DNA from: Neisseria mucosa
GTDB taxonomy: Bacteria; Pseudomonadota; Gammaproteobacteria; Burkholderiales; Neisseriaceae
DNA length: 64,000 bases
Direction: 5' to 3'
Assembly: GCF_013267835.1 (NCBI RefSeq)
Contig: NZ_CP053939.1
Coordinates: 620,001 to 684,000 of the forward strand
Position numbers and translations under genes: made by a program. Shown here one piece after another: positions 46,513 to 55,496 of the stretch. Numbering within the stretch: the first letter of the stretch is position 1; every line of letters starts with the position of its first letter. The notes under the pieces are model-generated. The model was not told where the DNA came from, did no database searches, and saw only the letters and a list, made by a program, of their open reading frames with translations.

Positions 46513-47499
46513 TTAGAGTAGATCTTGGATGGCTGAACGCTCTTCTTCCAATTCGGCCAGCGTGGCTGCAATACGTTTTTGGCTGAATTCGTCCGACAAA
46601 TCTAAGCCTTGGACGATGCGGTAGCTGCCTGCGTCGCAAATGACGGGGAAGCCGAAAACCAAACCTTCGGGAATGCCGTAAGAGCCATCGGATGGAACGC
46701 CCATCGTTACCCATTTGCCGCTGCTGCCGAGCAGCCAGTCGCGCAGGTGGTAGATGGCGGCATTGGCGGCGGAGGCTGCGGATGATGAGCCGCGTGCGGC
46801 GATAATGGCTGCACCGCGTCCGGCGATTTTCGGCATGAAGACTTCGGTGTTCCAGTCGGGTTCGGTAATCATGTCTTGGACGGACTCGCCGTTGCTGGTG
46901 GCGTAGCGGTAGTCGGCGTACATGGTCGGGCTGTGGTTGCCCCAGACGCACATTTGCTCGATGGAAGGAATCGGGCGGTTGATTTTTTCGGCAATTTGGC
47001 TGACGGCGCGGTGGTGGTCGAGGCGCATCAGGGCGGTGAAGTTTTCCGGCGGGATGTCGGGTGCGGACTTCATGGCGATGTAGGCGTTGGTATTGGCCGG
47101 GTTGCCGACGACGAGGACTTTGACGTTGCGATGGGCAACTTTGTTCAACGCCGCGCCTTGTATTTTGAAAATTTCGGCGTTGGCATGCAGCAGGTCGGCG
47201 CGTTCCATGCCTTGCGTACGCGGGCGCGCACCAATCAAGAGGGCGATGTCGGCATCTTTGAAGGCGACTTCGGGATCGTCTGTAGCGAAGATGTCGGCTA
47301 AGAGGGGGAAGGCGCAATCCTGCATTTCCATAATCACACCGCGCAATGCTTGTTGCGCCTGCGGCAGGTCGAGCAGTTGCAGGATAACGGGTTGGTCGCG
47401 TCCGAGCATGATGCCGCCGGCGATACGGAAGAGGGTGGCGTAGGCGATTTGCCCTGCCGCGCCGGTAACGGCGATTCGGACGGGTGGCTTGAGGGTCAT
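46513..47499 (-). CDS. mdh: NAD-dependent malate dehydrogenase
   Basis: 328 residues. The NAD loop is [16 protein letters not shown], the substrate arginines lie in [15 protein letters not shown], and the catalytic His in [13 protein letters not shown]. It belongs to the cytosolic-type MDH common in betaproteobacteria. AAAAGGAAAAAT precedes the start. Pathogenic Neisseria are reported to lack NAD-malate dehydrogenase and rely on malate:quinone oxidoreductase, so its presence here fits a commensal. Confidence 0.95.
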   Translation of the reverse strand: MTLKPPVRIAVTGAAGQIAYATLFRIAGGIMLGRDQPVILQLLDLPQAQQALRGVIMEMQDCAFPLLADIFATDDPEVAFKDADIALLIGARPRTQGMERADLLHANAEIFKIQGAALNKVAHRNVKVLVVGNPANTNAYIAMKSAPDIPPENFTALMRLDHHRAVSQIAEKINRPIPSIEQMCVWGNHSPTMYADYRYATSNGESVQDMITEPDWNTEVFMPKIAGRGAAIIAARGSSSAASAANAAIYHLRDWLLGSSGKWVTMGVPSDGSYGIPEGLVFGFPVICDAGSYRIVQGLDLSDEFSQKRIAATLAELEEERSAIQDLL

Positions 47500-47571
47500 A
47501 TTTTTCCTTTTGAAGTCGTTGTTTTACTTGGTTTTCGGATTATAGCAGTATTATGTGCCGAATGATGTAGG

Positions 47572-47605
47572 AAGGCCGTCTGAAATTTGATTTTCAGACG
47601 GCCTT
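47572..47605 (-). terminator. DUS-pair terminator of phoH
   Basis: AAGGCCGTCTGAAA and TTTTCAGACGGCCTT with a five-base loop, 15 bases behind the phoH stop. Confidence 0.85.
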
Positions 47606-47620
47606 CAGTGTTTGAAAAGA

Positions 47621-48595
47621 TTATTCGTCGTTTTTCTTTTCAGCTTGTTCTTCGGCAGCTTCATAGGCTTCGACGATTTTCTGTACCAATGGATGGCGGA
47701 CAACGTCTTCGCTGGTGAAGGTGTGGAAATACAGGCCTTCTACGTCGCGCAGTTTTTCGCGTGCATCTTTCAAGCCGGATTTGATGTTGCGCGGCAGGTC
47801 GATTTGGCTGATGTCGCCGGTAATGACTGCTTTGGCACCGAAGCCGATACGGGTTAGGAACATTTTCATTTGTTCGGGCGTGGTGTTTTGCGCTTCGTCC
47901 AAGATGACATACGCGCCATTTAAGGTACGGCCGCGCATATAGGCCAGCGGCGCAATTTCAATCAAACCTTTTTCCATCAGTTTGGTTACGCGGTCAAAGC
48001 CCATCAAGTCATAAAGCGCATCATAAAGCGGTCGCAGGTAGGGATCGACTTTTTGCGCTAAATCGCCCGGCAGGAAGCCTAATTTTTCGCCTGCTTCGAC
48101 TGCAGGGCGCACCAAAACGATGCGTTCGATTTGGTGTTTTTCCATGGCATCAACTGCGGCGGCAACGGCAAGATAGGTTTTGCCTGTACCGGCAGGGCCT
48201 AAACCGAACACGACATCGTGGTTGAGCAAGGCGCGGATATAGCCGTTTTGGCGCGGTGTGCGGCCGCCGATGCTGCCGCGTTTAGTGCGGAAATAGTATT
48301 GTTGGTCGTGGTGTTTTTCTTCGTGTTTTTCATCTGCGGTTTTGGCTTCAACGGCCGCGAGGCTGATGGCGTTGTCGTCCAAGTCGCCTTTTTCTGCGGC
48401 TTCGGCAAGCGATAGCAAGGCACGGCGGCCGGCGTGTGCCAGTTCGCCCATGAAGGTGAAATGTTCGAAGCGGCGGCTGATTTGGATATCAAGGGCTTTG
48501 CCTAAGGCTTCGAGATTGCTGTCGAGCGCGCCGCACAGGCGTTGCAACACGGTATTGTCAATTTCTTCAAACTGCAGATGGACGGTGTGGGTCAT
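47621..48595 (-). CDS. PhoH-like ATPase (YbeZ)
   Basis: 324 residues. Walker A is [12 protein letters not shown] and Walker B is [10 protein letters not shown]; an N-terminal KH-like part and a Lys/Glu-rich tail frame the ATPase. YbeZ works with the RNase YbeY on rRNA in other bacteria; ybeY is not adjacent here. The N-terminal region includes a charged [13 protein letters not shown] loop. Confidence 0.9.
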   Translation of the reverse strand: MTHTVHLQFEEIDNTVLQRLCGALDSNLEALGKALDIQISRRFEHFTFMGELAHAGRRALLSLAEAAEKGDLDDNAISLAAVEAKTADEKHEEKHHDQQYYFRTKRGSIGGRTPRQNGYIRALLNHDVVFGLGPAGTGKTYLAVAAAVDAMEKHQIERIVLVRPAVEAGEKLGFLPGDLAQKVDPYLRPLYDALYDLMGFDRVTKLMEKGLIEIAPLAYMRGRTLNGAYVILDEAQNTTPEQMKMFLTRIGFGAKAVITGDISQIDLPRNIKSGLKDAREKLRDVEGLYFHTFTSEDVVRHPLVQKIVEAYEAAEEQAEKKNDE

Positions 48596-48627
48596 ATCGG
48601 TTTCCGTAAATAAATCTATTTTTCCGT

Positions 48628-48661
48628 ATTATACCCTTGTTCAGACGGCATGCTTTATAAT
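48628..48661. promoter_or_regulatory. Divergent -10 boxes for phoH and azlC
   Basis: TATAAT on the minus strand (48628-48633) and on the plus strand (48656-48661) lie either side of a single AT-type DUS (48640-48651). Confidence 0.45.
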
Positions 48662-48696
48662 ACGTCGCTTCTTTTTGATAAACCGTTTCAATTAAA

Positions 48697-49407
48697 ATGA
48701 GTCATACTATTTCCCCGCAGTCTGAGTTTCTGCGCGGCATTAAAGAATGTTCCCCTATGCTGATCGGCCTGTTGCCGTGGGCGCTGATTTTGGGTATGCA
48801 GGGCGGGCAGAAGGGCATGAGTTGGCTGGAAATGCTGCTGATGACGGGCATGAATTTTGCCGGAGGTTCGGAATTCGCCGCAGTCAATTTATGGGCAAAT
48901 CCTTTGCCGATTCTGCTGATTGCAACGGTAACGTTTATGATTAATTCGCGCCATATCCTGATGGGTGCGGCGATTGCGCCGTATATGAGGGATATGCCGT
49001 TGAAAAAGGCGATGCCTGCGCTGTTTGTGATGTGTGATGAAAGCTGGGCAATGGCGTTTGCTGAAATTCAAAAGCGTAAGGCGGCAGGTTTGCCTGCGTT
49101 CAACATGCCGTTTTATGCCGGCGTGTGCTTTATTTTGTATGTAACTTGGATTGGTTTTGCGGCGTTTGGCGCGGCAGTCGGTCCGATGTTCGGCGATGTG
49201 GCGGCATGGGGCTTCGGCATGGCGTTTCCTGCGGTGTTTTTGGTGTTGCTGCGCGGTATGTGGAAGAGCTTTGCGGCTTCACGCCCTTGGTTTGTCAGCC
49301 TGATTGTGGCGTGCGCAACTTATTTGACCGTGGATGGCGCATGGTATGTTCCGGCTGGAGCGTTGTCGGGTTTGTTGGCGGCGTATTTTTTGGGAGAGCA
49401 AAAATGA
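48697..49407 (+). CDS. azlC: Branched-chain amino acid exporter large subunit AzlC
   Basis: 236 residues with about seven membrane helices. The SRHILMGAAIAPYM and MCDESWAMAF motifs are typical of the AzlC/YgaZ family. With AzlD it exports branched-chain amino acids. Its stop overlaps the azlD start (ATGA). Confidence 0.9.
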   Translation: MSHTISPQSEFLRGIKECSPMLIGLLPWALILGMQGGQKGMSWLEMLLMTGMNFAGGSEFAAVNLWANPLPILLIATVTFMINSRHILMGAAIAPYMRDMPLKKAMPALFVMCDESWAMAFAEIQKRKAAGLPAFNMPFYAGVCFILYVTWIGFAAFGAAVGPMFGDVAAWGFGMAFPAVFLVLLRGMWKSFAASRPWFVSLIVACATYLTVDGAWYVPAGALSGLLAAYFLGEQK

Positions 49408-49712
49408 AGGATTTGTTGTCGCTGCAATCGTTTTTGCTGTTTTTAAGTATGTTGGCCGTAACCTATTCGACCCGATTAATCGGCTTTTTTGCATTGCGCA
49501 ACCGTACGTTGAGCCGTCGCGCGCAAGTAGTTATGGAGGCCGCGCCGGGCTGCGTGTTGATTTCCGTGATTGCGCCTTATTTTGTATCGGACAAACCGCA
49601 TGAGCTGATTGCCATTGCTTTGACGGTATTGGCCGCCAGCCGGTTTTCGATGTTGGTGACGGTATTAATCGGCGTTGGTGCTTCGGGCATACTCGGTTAT
49701 TTGATGAAATAA
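49404..49712 (+). CDS. azlD: Branched-chain amino acid exporter small subunit AzlD
   Basis: 102 residues with four predicted helices. The start ATG overlaps the azlC stop by four bases and follows GGGAGAG, indicating translational coupling. Conserved TRLIGFFAL and TLSRRAQVVMEAAPGCVL segments match AzlD/YgaH. The frame is also open upstream within azlC, which is not used. Confidence 0.88.
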   Translation: MKDLLSLQSFLLFLSMLAVTYSTRLIGFFALRNRTLSRRAQVVMEAAPGCVLISVIAPYFVSDKPHELIAIALTVLAASRFSMLVTVLIGVGASGILGYLMK

Positions 49713-49760
49713 AAAATTTTCAGACGGCCTTACTTGTTATAATGGCCGTCTGAATTTTTT
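49712..49760 (+). terminator. DUS-pair terminator of azlCD with rlmB promoter in its loop
   Basis: AAAATTTTCAGACGGCC and GGCCGTCTGAATTTTTT form the hairpin; its loop contains TGTTATAAT (TATAAT at 49738-49743), an extended -10 suited to rlmB, which starts 32 bases further. Confidence 0.75.
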
Positions 49761-49774
49761 GATAAAGCAAAAAC

Positions 49775-50524
49775 ATGGCAAACCAACGACTCATCTATGG
49801 CTTTCACGCCGTCAATGCCCGTTTGTGGCAAAACCCGAAATCGATTACCGAACTCTATATCCAAGAGGGCAAATCCGATGCGCGCACCCGCGATGTATTG
49901 GATAAAGCAGCCTCTGAAAACGTACGCGTGCATTTTGCCGATGCCGACCGCTTGAATGCCATCAGCAAAGGGGCGCGTCATCAGGGCGTGGTCGGGTTTA
50001 TCGATGCTTCCAAAAACCATGTTCACTTGGAAGATGTGTTGGAAAATCTGAGCGAACCGCCGTTTTTGCTGGTATTGGACGGCATTACCGATCCGCACAA
50101 CCTCGGCGCGTGCCTGCGTACTGCCGATGCGATGGGCGTGCATGCCGTGATTGCACCCAAAGACAAAAGCGCCGGCCTGAATGCGACCGTCAGCAAAGTT
50201 GCCTGTGGCGCAGCGGAAACCGTGCCGTATATTACTGTAACCAATCTTGCCCGTACTTTGCGTGAGCTGAAAGAATACGGCATTTGGATTGTCGGTACGG
50301 ACATGGGCGGCGACTCAGACCTTTACCACTGCGATTTACCCGACAGCGCGGCATGGGTGATGGGCAACGAAGGCGAAGGCATGCGCCGTCTGACGCGCGA
50401 ACATTGCGATATGCTGGTATCGATTCCGATGTTTGGCACAGTCGAGAGCATGAATGTTTCCGTCAGCGCAGGCATGGTATTGAGCGAAACCCGCCGTCAA
50501 CGTGTGTTGAAATCGGAAAAATAA
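49775..50524 (+). CDS. rlmB: 23S rRNA (guanosine-2'-O)-methyltransferase RlmB
   Basis: 249 residues, SpoU family. An N-terminal substrate-binding domain is followed by motif 1 [20 protein letters not shown], motif 2 [12 protein letters not shown] and motif 3 [17 protein letters not shown]. It methylates G2251 of 23S rRNA. Confidence 0.95.
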   Translation: MANQRLIYGFHAVNARLWQNPKSITELYIQEGKSDARTRDVLDKAASENVRVHFADADRLNAISKGARHQGVVGFIDASKNHVHLEDVLENLSEPPFLLVLDGITDPHNLGACLRTADAMGVHAVIAPKDKSAGLNATVSKVACGAAETVPYITVTNLARTLRELKEYGIWIVGTDMGGDSDLYHCDLPDSAAWVMGNEGEGMRRLTREHCDMLVSIPMFGTVESMNVSVSAGMVLSETRRQRVLKSEK

Positions 50525-50536
50525 AAAGTGTAATTA

Positions 50537-50571
50537 AAAGGCCGTCTGAATGTTTTTCAGACGGCCTTTTT
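50537..50571. terminator. DUS-pair terminator, rlmB/VWA lipoprotein
   Basis: AAAAGGCCGTCTGAA and TTCAGACGGCCTTTTT with a six-base loop, between convergent genes. Confidence 0.87.
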
Positions 50572-50577
50572 CAGGTT

Positions 50578-52170
50578 TTATTCTTTAACCAAAGGACCTG
50601 ATTGCTTTTCATTACCGGCGGCAATGCGAACCAATTGGAGAAATTCCGATTTCAGCTCAAACGGATCATCGCCTTGGACTTGCTGTACCATTTTTTCAAT
50701 GTCGCTCCAGCCAAGTTTGCCGTTGTATTCGCCGCCGCGCAGGGCTTGGGCATAGGAAGCCGCGGCAAGGGCGAGCAGGGTGTCTTTATCGGCTTGCTCC
50801 AGCGGTTTGCTGCCAACGGGAATTGCTTGTTCCATCAGCTTGCTGTCTTTTTCCCCAGGCAGTTTGTAGCGGACTTTGACAAAGGCGTATTCGTTTTTAC
50901 TGCCTTTGGCGGCAGGGGCTTTTTGATAGCGTGATTCGTTCAGCCAGCCGGTTTTTCCTGCCGGAATGATTTCATAAATGGCGGTCACGCTGTGGCCTGA
51001 GCCGATATCGCCCGCATCTACTTTGTCATTATTGAAGTCTTCATTGCGCAGGGTACGGTTGGTGTAGCCGACCAAGCGGTATTCTTTGACAGTGGCAGGA
51101 TTGAATTCGACTTGGATTTTGACATCCTGCGCTACGGTGGCGAGCGTGGAAGTCAGTTGTTGCTGTAAAACTTTTTTCGCTTCTTTTTCGTTGTCGATAT
51201 AGCTGTAATTACCGTCGCCTGCATCAGCAATTTGTTCCATCATGTCTTCGTTGTAATTGTCCGTACCAAAGCCTAGCGTACTGAGTGAAATACCGGTTTT
51301 ACGTTTTTCGGCAACCATGGATTTGAGGGTTTCGGTATCAGATACGCCAACGTTAAAGTCGCCATCGGTCGCCAGCAGGATACGGTTGATGCCGTTAGGT
51401 ACAAAGGCTTTTTGCGCTTCTTCGTATGCCATGCGTAAAGCGGATTCGCCCGAAGTCGAGCCTTCGGCTTTCAGCTTGTCGATGGCCTTCAGGATGGTTT
51501 CTTTATCTGAACCTGATGTGGGCGGAAGCACCAGCTCTTCGCCTGATGAATAGGTAATCAGTGTAACCTTGTCCTGCGGGCGTAATTGTTGGGTCAAGAT
51601 ACGCAACGTTTTTTGAACCAACGGAAGTTTATTTTCTTCATCCATACTGCCGGATACGTCCACGAGGAACACAAGATTGGCGGGCGGCAGGTCTTTCTTT
51701 GCCGTGTCTTGTGCTTGAATGCCGATTTTGATCAGCTTGGCTTCCGGTTGCCATGGAGAATCAATGGTTTCAGTGTGAACGGCAAATGGGCGGCCGTCAG
51801 TAGGCAGTGGGTAGTTGTAAGGGAAATAATTGATGATTTCCTCAATGCGCACGGCATCTTTGGGCGGCTGTTTGCCGCTGTTCAGAAATCGGCGGACGTT
51901 GGCGTAGCTGCCGGTATCGACATCGATGCTGAATGTGGAAACAGGTTCTTGGGCAACGGATTTGACCGGTTGATCGGGTTGGTCTTGGTAGCGTTCGGTG
52001 TTTTCTGTAAGAGACAGATTTTCTTCAGCAACGGCAGTAGCAGGCAATGCTGAGTCCGGTGCGCCATGAAGATTTTCGGTTGACGAGTCTGAACGGTCGA
52101 GTGGGCCGGAACACGCGGTTAAAGCTGCCAAAGTGAGTATGGAAACGGTTTTTAGGAAAAAACGGGGCAT
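50578..52170 (-). CDS. VWA-domain lipoprotein, YfbK-like
   Basis: 530 residues. A lipoprotein signal ends in LTAC (Cys20). A conserved domain with TFSIDVDTGSYANVRRFL precedes a von Willebrand A domain with the metal site DVSGSMD near residue 175, and a C-terminal domain of the YfbK/YoxA type follows. Such proteins bind partners at the cell surface or periplasm; function unknown. GGAGCTCGAATC precedes the ATG. Confidence 0.87.
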   Translation of the reverse strand: MPRFFLKTVSILTLAALTACSGPLDRSDSSTENLHGAPDSALPATAVAEENLSLTENTERYQDQPDQPVKSVAQEPVSTFSIDVDTGSYANVRRFLNSGKQPPKDAVRIEEIINYFPYNYPLPTDGRPFAVHTETIDSPWQPEAKLIKIGIQAQDTAKKDLPPANLVFLVDVSGSMDEENKLPLVQKTLRILTQQLRPQDKVTLITYSSGEELVLPPTSGSDKETILKAIDKLKAEGSTSGESALRMAYEEAQKAFVPNGINRILLATDGDFNVGVSDTETLKSMVAEKRKTGISLSTLGFGTDNYNEDMMEQIADAGDGNYSYIDNEKEAKKVLQQQLTSTLATVAQDVKIQVEFNPATVKEYRLVGYTNRTLRNEDFNNDKVDAGDIGSGHSVTAIYEIIPAGKTGWLNESRYQKAPAAKGSKNEYAFVKVRYKLPGEKDSKLMEQAIPVGSKPLEQADKDTLLALAAASYAQALRGGEYNGKLGWSDIEKMVQQVQGDDPFELKSEFLQLVRIAAGNEKQSGPLVKE

Positions 52171-52280
52171 GATTCGAGCTCCATAGAAATATCTCTTGCT
52201 GATTGTTAAAAGTGTTGATGGCAGTGTATTGGCAGAGTTAACGCTGGTGCTGAGTCACTTTTTTTGAATTTTAATGTGTG

Positions 52281-52350
52281 AATAGTGGGTTAAGTTTAAA
52301 TCAGGACAAGGCGGAGCAACGCGGTACTGGTCTAAACTTAACCCACTATT
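52281..52350. mobile_element. Short Correia-like repeat element
   Basis: A 70-base unit with perfect 18-base terminal inverted repeats (AATAGTGGGTTAAGTTTA at the left). The interior contains AATCAGGACAAGGCG, also found in Correia repeat enclosed elements, whose ends are of the form TATAGTGGATTAA. It is about half the usual size, so it is an internally deleted or related relic. It lies in the 251-base gap 52171-52421. Confidence 0.65.
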
Positions 52351-52373
52351 TTTATGACTTAGGCAAGATTTTG

Positions 52374-52410
52374 TCGGGCTGAGACGATTTTGTAAAGGCC
52401 TCAGCCCCGA
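52374..52410 (-). terminator. rluB terminator candidate
   Basis: TCGGGCTGAG and CTCAGCCCCGA pair across about 16 bases (one bulge), 12 bases behind the rluB stop; the T-run is weak. Confidence 0.6.
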
Positions 52411-52421
52411 TTTATCTTACA

Positions 52422-53480
52422 TTAACTTTTCTTCCGGCGACGTTCACCCGGCAGCAGCATGTCCGCCCATTTGATGATGTTGGCGACTTCTGCCGGATTG
52501 AGTTCGTAGAACTGGCCGCGTTTGAGGCGGTTTGGCAGGCCGATAGGGCCGAAGCCTACGCGGACGAGGCGGCTGACGGTCAGGCCTTGGCTTTCAAAAA
52601 TGCGGCGTACTTCACGGTTGCGACCTTCTTTGATGACGACGTTGTACCATTTGTTTGCGCCTTCGCCGCCTTGTTCGTAGATGCGTTCGACTTTTGCCAA
52701 ACCGTCTTCGAGCATGACGCCTTCTTCGGTCAGGACGCGCATTTGTTCGGTGGTCAACTCGCCCAATACGCGCACGGCGTATTCGCGTTCGACTTCAAAG
52801 CTGGGGTGGGCAAAGCGTTGAACGAGTTCGCCTGAAGTGGTTAGAATCAAAAGGCCGCTGGTATTGATGTCCAAACGGCCGATAGCCACCCAGCGACTGC
52901 TGGCTGCTTGCGGCAGGCGGTCGAAAATGCTGATGCGGCCTTGCGGGTCGTCGCGGGAAACGATTTCGCCTTCTTGTTTGTAGTAGAGGATGATGCGCGG
53001 CAGGCGGTCTGCCCATTTGAGTTTGATAATGCTGCCTTTGACGGTAACGTGGTCGTCGGGGGTGACTTTGTCGCCCAGTTGGGCGACGCGGCCGTTGACC
53101 GTTACCCAGCCGTTGCTGATCCATTCTTCCATTTCGCGACGAGAGCCGACGCCGGAAGCGGCCAGGACTTTTTGCAGGCGCTCGGGTTCGAAGCGGGAAA
53201 GGTCGCTGCGGCGTTCTTTCAAATCGCGGGCGTGCTCCATGATTTTTTGGTTGGGATTGCGGACAACCAGTTTTTTGGCTTTGGCGGCACGTTGTTTTGG
53301 CGCGGTATTTTGAGCTTTAGGGCCGTCTGAAACTTTTTGGCCGTAAGGTTTGCCTGATGTTTTGCGTTCGTTGTCTGGACGTTTTTTATTGGCGAAGGAT
53401 TTGGCCGGTTTGGAAGGTTTCTTGGCGGCAGATGATACGCCGTCGCGCCATTGGCGTTTGCTGGAAGGCTGTTTGGACAT
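52422..53480 (-). CDS. rluB: 23S rRNA pseudouridine(2605) synthase RluB
   Basis: 352 residues. A basic low-complexity N-terminal extension (about 1-95, rich in Lys/Pro/Ser) is followed by an S4 domain (RLQKVLAASGVGSRREMEEWI) and the RsuA/RluB catalytic domain with Asp in AIGRLDINTSGLLILT. It makes pseudouridine 2605 in 23S rRNA. RluB rather than RsuA/RluE is inferred from the S4 domain and basic tail. Confidence 0.9.
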   Translation of the reverse strand: MSKQPSSKRQWRDGVSSAAKKPSKPAKSFANKKRPDNERKTSGKPYGQKVSDGPKAQNTAPKQRAAKAKKLVVRNPNQKIMEHARDLKERRSDLSRFEPERLQKVLAASGVGSRREMEEWISNGWVTVNGRVAQLGDKVTPDDHVTVKGSIIKLKWADRLPRIILYYKQEGEIVSRDDPQGRISIFDRLPQAASSRWVAIGRLDINTSGLLILTTSGELVQRFAHPSFEVEREYAVRVLGELTTEQMRVLTEEGVMLEDGLAKVERIYEQGGEGANKWYNVVIKEGRNREVRRIFESQGLTVSRLVRVGFGPIGLPNRLKRGQFYELNPAEVANIIKWADMLLPGERRRKKS

Positions 53481-53547
53481 GATTTTTCCTAACTCGCTTG
53501 AAAAAGCGGTTCTTCTGCGGCAGTTGCGGCAGGGGTTGGATTGGGGG

Positions 53548-53582
53548 AAAAGGCCGTCTGAAAATCAGATTCAGACGGCCTG
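53548..53582 (-). terminator. DUS-pair terminator of pdxH
   Basis: AAAAGGCCGTCTGAA and TTCAGACGGCCT with a seven-base loop in the rluB-pdxH gap. Confidence 0.75.
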
Positions 53583-53639
53583 CCGATGAAAGGCTGTATT
53601 GTAACTCAACCAGTAAATTTTTGTTTGAAAATCCGAAAA

Positions 53640-54272
53640 TTATGGCGAAAGGCGTTCGCGTATCCAGTTGCCGTCAACCAGGCGGTATTGGATGCGGTCA
53701 TGCAGGCGGCTGGGGCGGCCTTGCCAGAATTCGATGCGGTCGGGAATAACGAGGTATCCGCCCCAATGCGGAGGACGGGGAACATGCAGGGGATGTTTGA
53801 CGCCGACGGCTGCGGCTTTGGCCACCAAAACGGCTTTGCTGGAAATCACTTCGCTTTGCGCGCTTGCCCATGCGCCGATACGGCTGGTATACGGGCGGCT
53901 TTCAAAATATTCGTCCGAAGCGGCGGCGTCGAGTTTTTCAATGCGTCCTTCAATGCGCACTTGGCGCTCGAGTTCCGGCCAGAAAAAAGTCATGGCGGCA
54001 AAAGGGTGTGCCGTATAGGAGCGGCCTTTGCGGCTGTGGTAATTGGTAAAGAAAACAAAGCCTTTGGGGTTGACTTCTTTTAGCAGCACCATGCGGCTGT
54101 TGGGCCTGCCGTCTTCGCCCACAGCGGCAACGTTGACCGCGGTCGGCTCGTTGACTTCGGCGTGAATCGCTTCGTTCAGCCATTGCTCGAATTGGACAAT
54201 CGGGTCGGCGTGGCATTCGGCTTCCGACAGCTCGCGTTTGCTGTAATCTTCGCGGATATTGTGCAGATCCAT
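53640..54272 (-). CDS. pdxH: Pyridoxine/pyridoxamine 5'-phosphate oxidase
   Basis: 210 residues. FMN and substrate motifs [23 protein letters not shown] and the C-terminal [16 protein letters not shown] are present. PdxH makes pyridoxal phosphate. The ATG at 54272 after AAGGAG is preferred to in-frame codons further upstream. Confidence 0.95.
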   Translation of the reverse strand: MDLHNIREDYSKRELSEAECHADPIVQFEQWLNEAIHAEVNEPTAVNVAAVGEDGRPNSRMVLLKEVNPKGFVFFTNYHSRKGRSYTAHPFAAMTFFWPELERQVRIEGRIEKLDAAASDEYFESRPYTSRIGAWASAQSEVISSKAVLVAKAAAVGVKHPLHVPRPPHWGGYLVIPDRIEFWQGRPSRLHDRIQYRLVDGNWIRERLSP

Positions 54273-54337
54273 GATTTTTCTCCTTAGGTTTGACCGAATC
54301 ATACTCCGTTTTTTCAGACGGCCTCAAGGGCATTGTG

Positions 54338-54343
54338 TATAAT
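54338..54343 (+). promoter_or_regulatory. Probable -10 box of dut
   Basis: TATAAT, 40 bases before the dut start, just behind a single reversed DUS. Confidence 0.45.
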
Positions 54344-54382
54344 CGTAGCCCTTTCCAATATAGAACAATACGGAGTCCTGTC

Positions 54383-54835
54383 ATGCAAACCGAAGTCGAA
54401 CTGAAAATCTTAAATCCGAAAATGGCCGATTCCCTGCCTGCTTATGCAACGCCTGGTTCTGCCGGTTTGGACTTGCGTGCCTGCTTGGATGAAGCCGTTG
54501 TATTGCAACCGGGCGATGTGTATCTCGTGCCGACCGGTTTGGCTGTGCATTTGGCCAACCCTGCGTATGCAGCCGTTTTGCTGCCGCGTTCCGGTTTGGG
54601 TCATAAACACGGTATTGTTTTGGGCAATTTGGTCGGTTTGATTGACTCGGATTATCAAGGCGAATTGAAGGTTTCCTTGTGGAACCGTGGTAAAGAAGCG
54701 TTTACCATCGAGCCGATGGAGCGTATCGCGCAAATGGTGATTGTGCCGGTTGTCCAAGCCGCGTTTAAAGTCGTGGACGAGTTTGCCGCCAGCGAGCGCG
54801 GCGAAGGCGGATTCGGCAGCACCGGCAAAGCCTGA
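54383..54835 (+). CDS. dut: dUTP diphosphatase
   Basis: 150 residues. The five dUTPase motifs are seen: [43 protein letters not shown] and the C-terminal [10 protein letters not shown]. It hydrolyses dUTP to dUMP. Start at 54383 after CGGAGT; the open frame upstream is not used. Confidence 0.96.
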   Translation: MQTEVELKILNPKMADSLPAYATPGSAGLDLRACLDEAVVLQPGDVYLVPTGLAVHLANPAYAAVLLPRSGLGHKHGIVLGNLVGLIDSDYQGELKVSLWNRGKEAFTIEPMERIAQMVIVPVVQAAFKVVDEFAASERGEGGFGSTGKA

Positions 54836-54842
54836 TGATTTG

Positions 54843-54912
54843 AAAGGCCGTCTGAAACAGGATAAATTGAAATATTTGATTTCGGTTTGCCGTTGTTCAG
54901 ACGGCCTTTTTG
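54843..54912 (+). terminator. DUS-pair terminator of dut
   Basis: AAAGGCCGTCTGAA and TTCAGACGGCCTTTTT with a 41-base loop. Confidence 0.75.
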
Positions 54913-55021
54913 TTGTGCCAACCTTTGCATAATCACACACAAGATTGCATTTTTATATCTTGTCTGTATGACCGGCGCACCCAATAATACAGGCCGTCTG
55001 AAACCTTTACGGAGCGTTGTT

Positions 55022-55348
55022 ATGTCCCGTCCTTCACTTTTTCTGCCTTTATTTTTGATTATCTTTGGCGCAGTTTGGTTTTTACGCGCCACGGATATTT
55101 TGCCTGCGACATCGACAATGATTGCCGGCGCATTAATTATTTTGGGCTTTGCCGTGTTGATTATGGACGGCATCAACAAACAGTCCATCGTTTCCGGACC
55201 GATGCTGGTTTATATCGGTACAGCTATTTATCTGCACATGAGCTACTGGATTTACCTCTCGCCGTTGCTGGCCATCGGCATGGTCGTGTTGGGTTGTCTG
55301 CTGTTGCTCTCGCGCAGCGATATGATTCCTGAGAAACACACAAAATAG
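55022..55348 (+). CDS. Small inner-membrane protein, unknown
   Basis: 108 residues, four hydrophobic segments (about 5-20, 29-48, 54-72, 76-95). GGAG seven bases before the ATG at 55022 supports this start; the frame is open further upstream across a DUS. The arrangement recalls short LiaF/DUF5668-like membrane domains, but no function is assigned. Confidence 0.72.
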   Translation: MSRPSLFLPLFLIIFGAVWFLRATDILPATSTMIAGALIILGFAVLIMDGINKQSIVSGPMLVYIGTAIYLHMSYWIYLSPLLAIGMVVLGCLLLLSRSDMIPEKHTK

Positions 55349-55377
55349 AAAGATGAGAGATTTAGGTTTTACCCTAT

Positions 55378-55427
55378 AAAGGCCGTCTGAACAATGGTAT
55401 AATCCGCCGATTCAGACGGCCTTTTTT
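55378..55427 (+). terminator. DUS-pair terminator with guaA promoter in its loop
   Basis: AAAGGCCGTCTGAA and TTCAGACGGCCTTTTTT flank a loop containing TGGTATAAT (TATAAT at 55398-55403), an extended -10 about 95 bases before guaA. Confidence 0.7.
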
Positions 55428-55496
55428 ATTGTGGTTTAAATTTGAAATTTACCCTCCCGGCCGCACCGTTTTCTTACATTTTGCAAAGTTTCCGCC

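Noticed and set aside
46466..47317. Open frame of 283 codons on the minus strand
   Set aside because: Arg-rich alternative frame of mdh, without start context.
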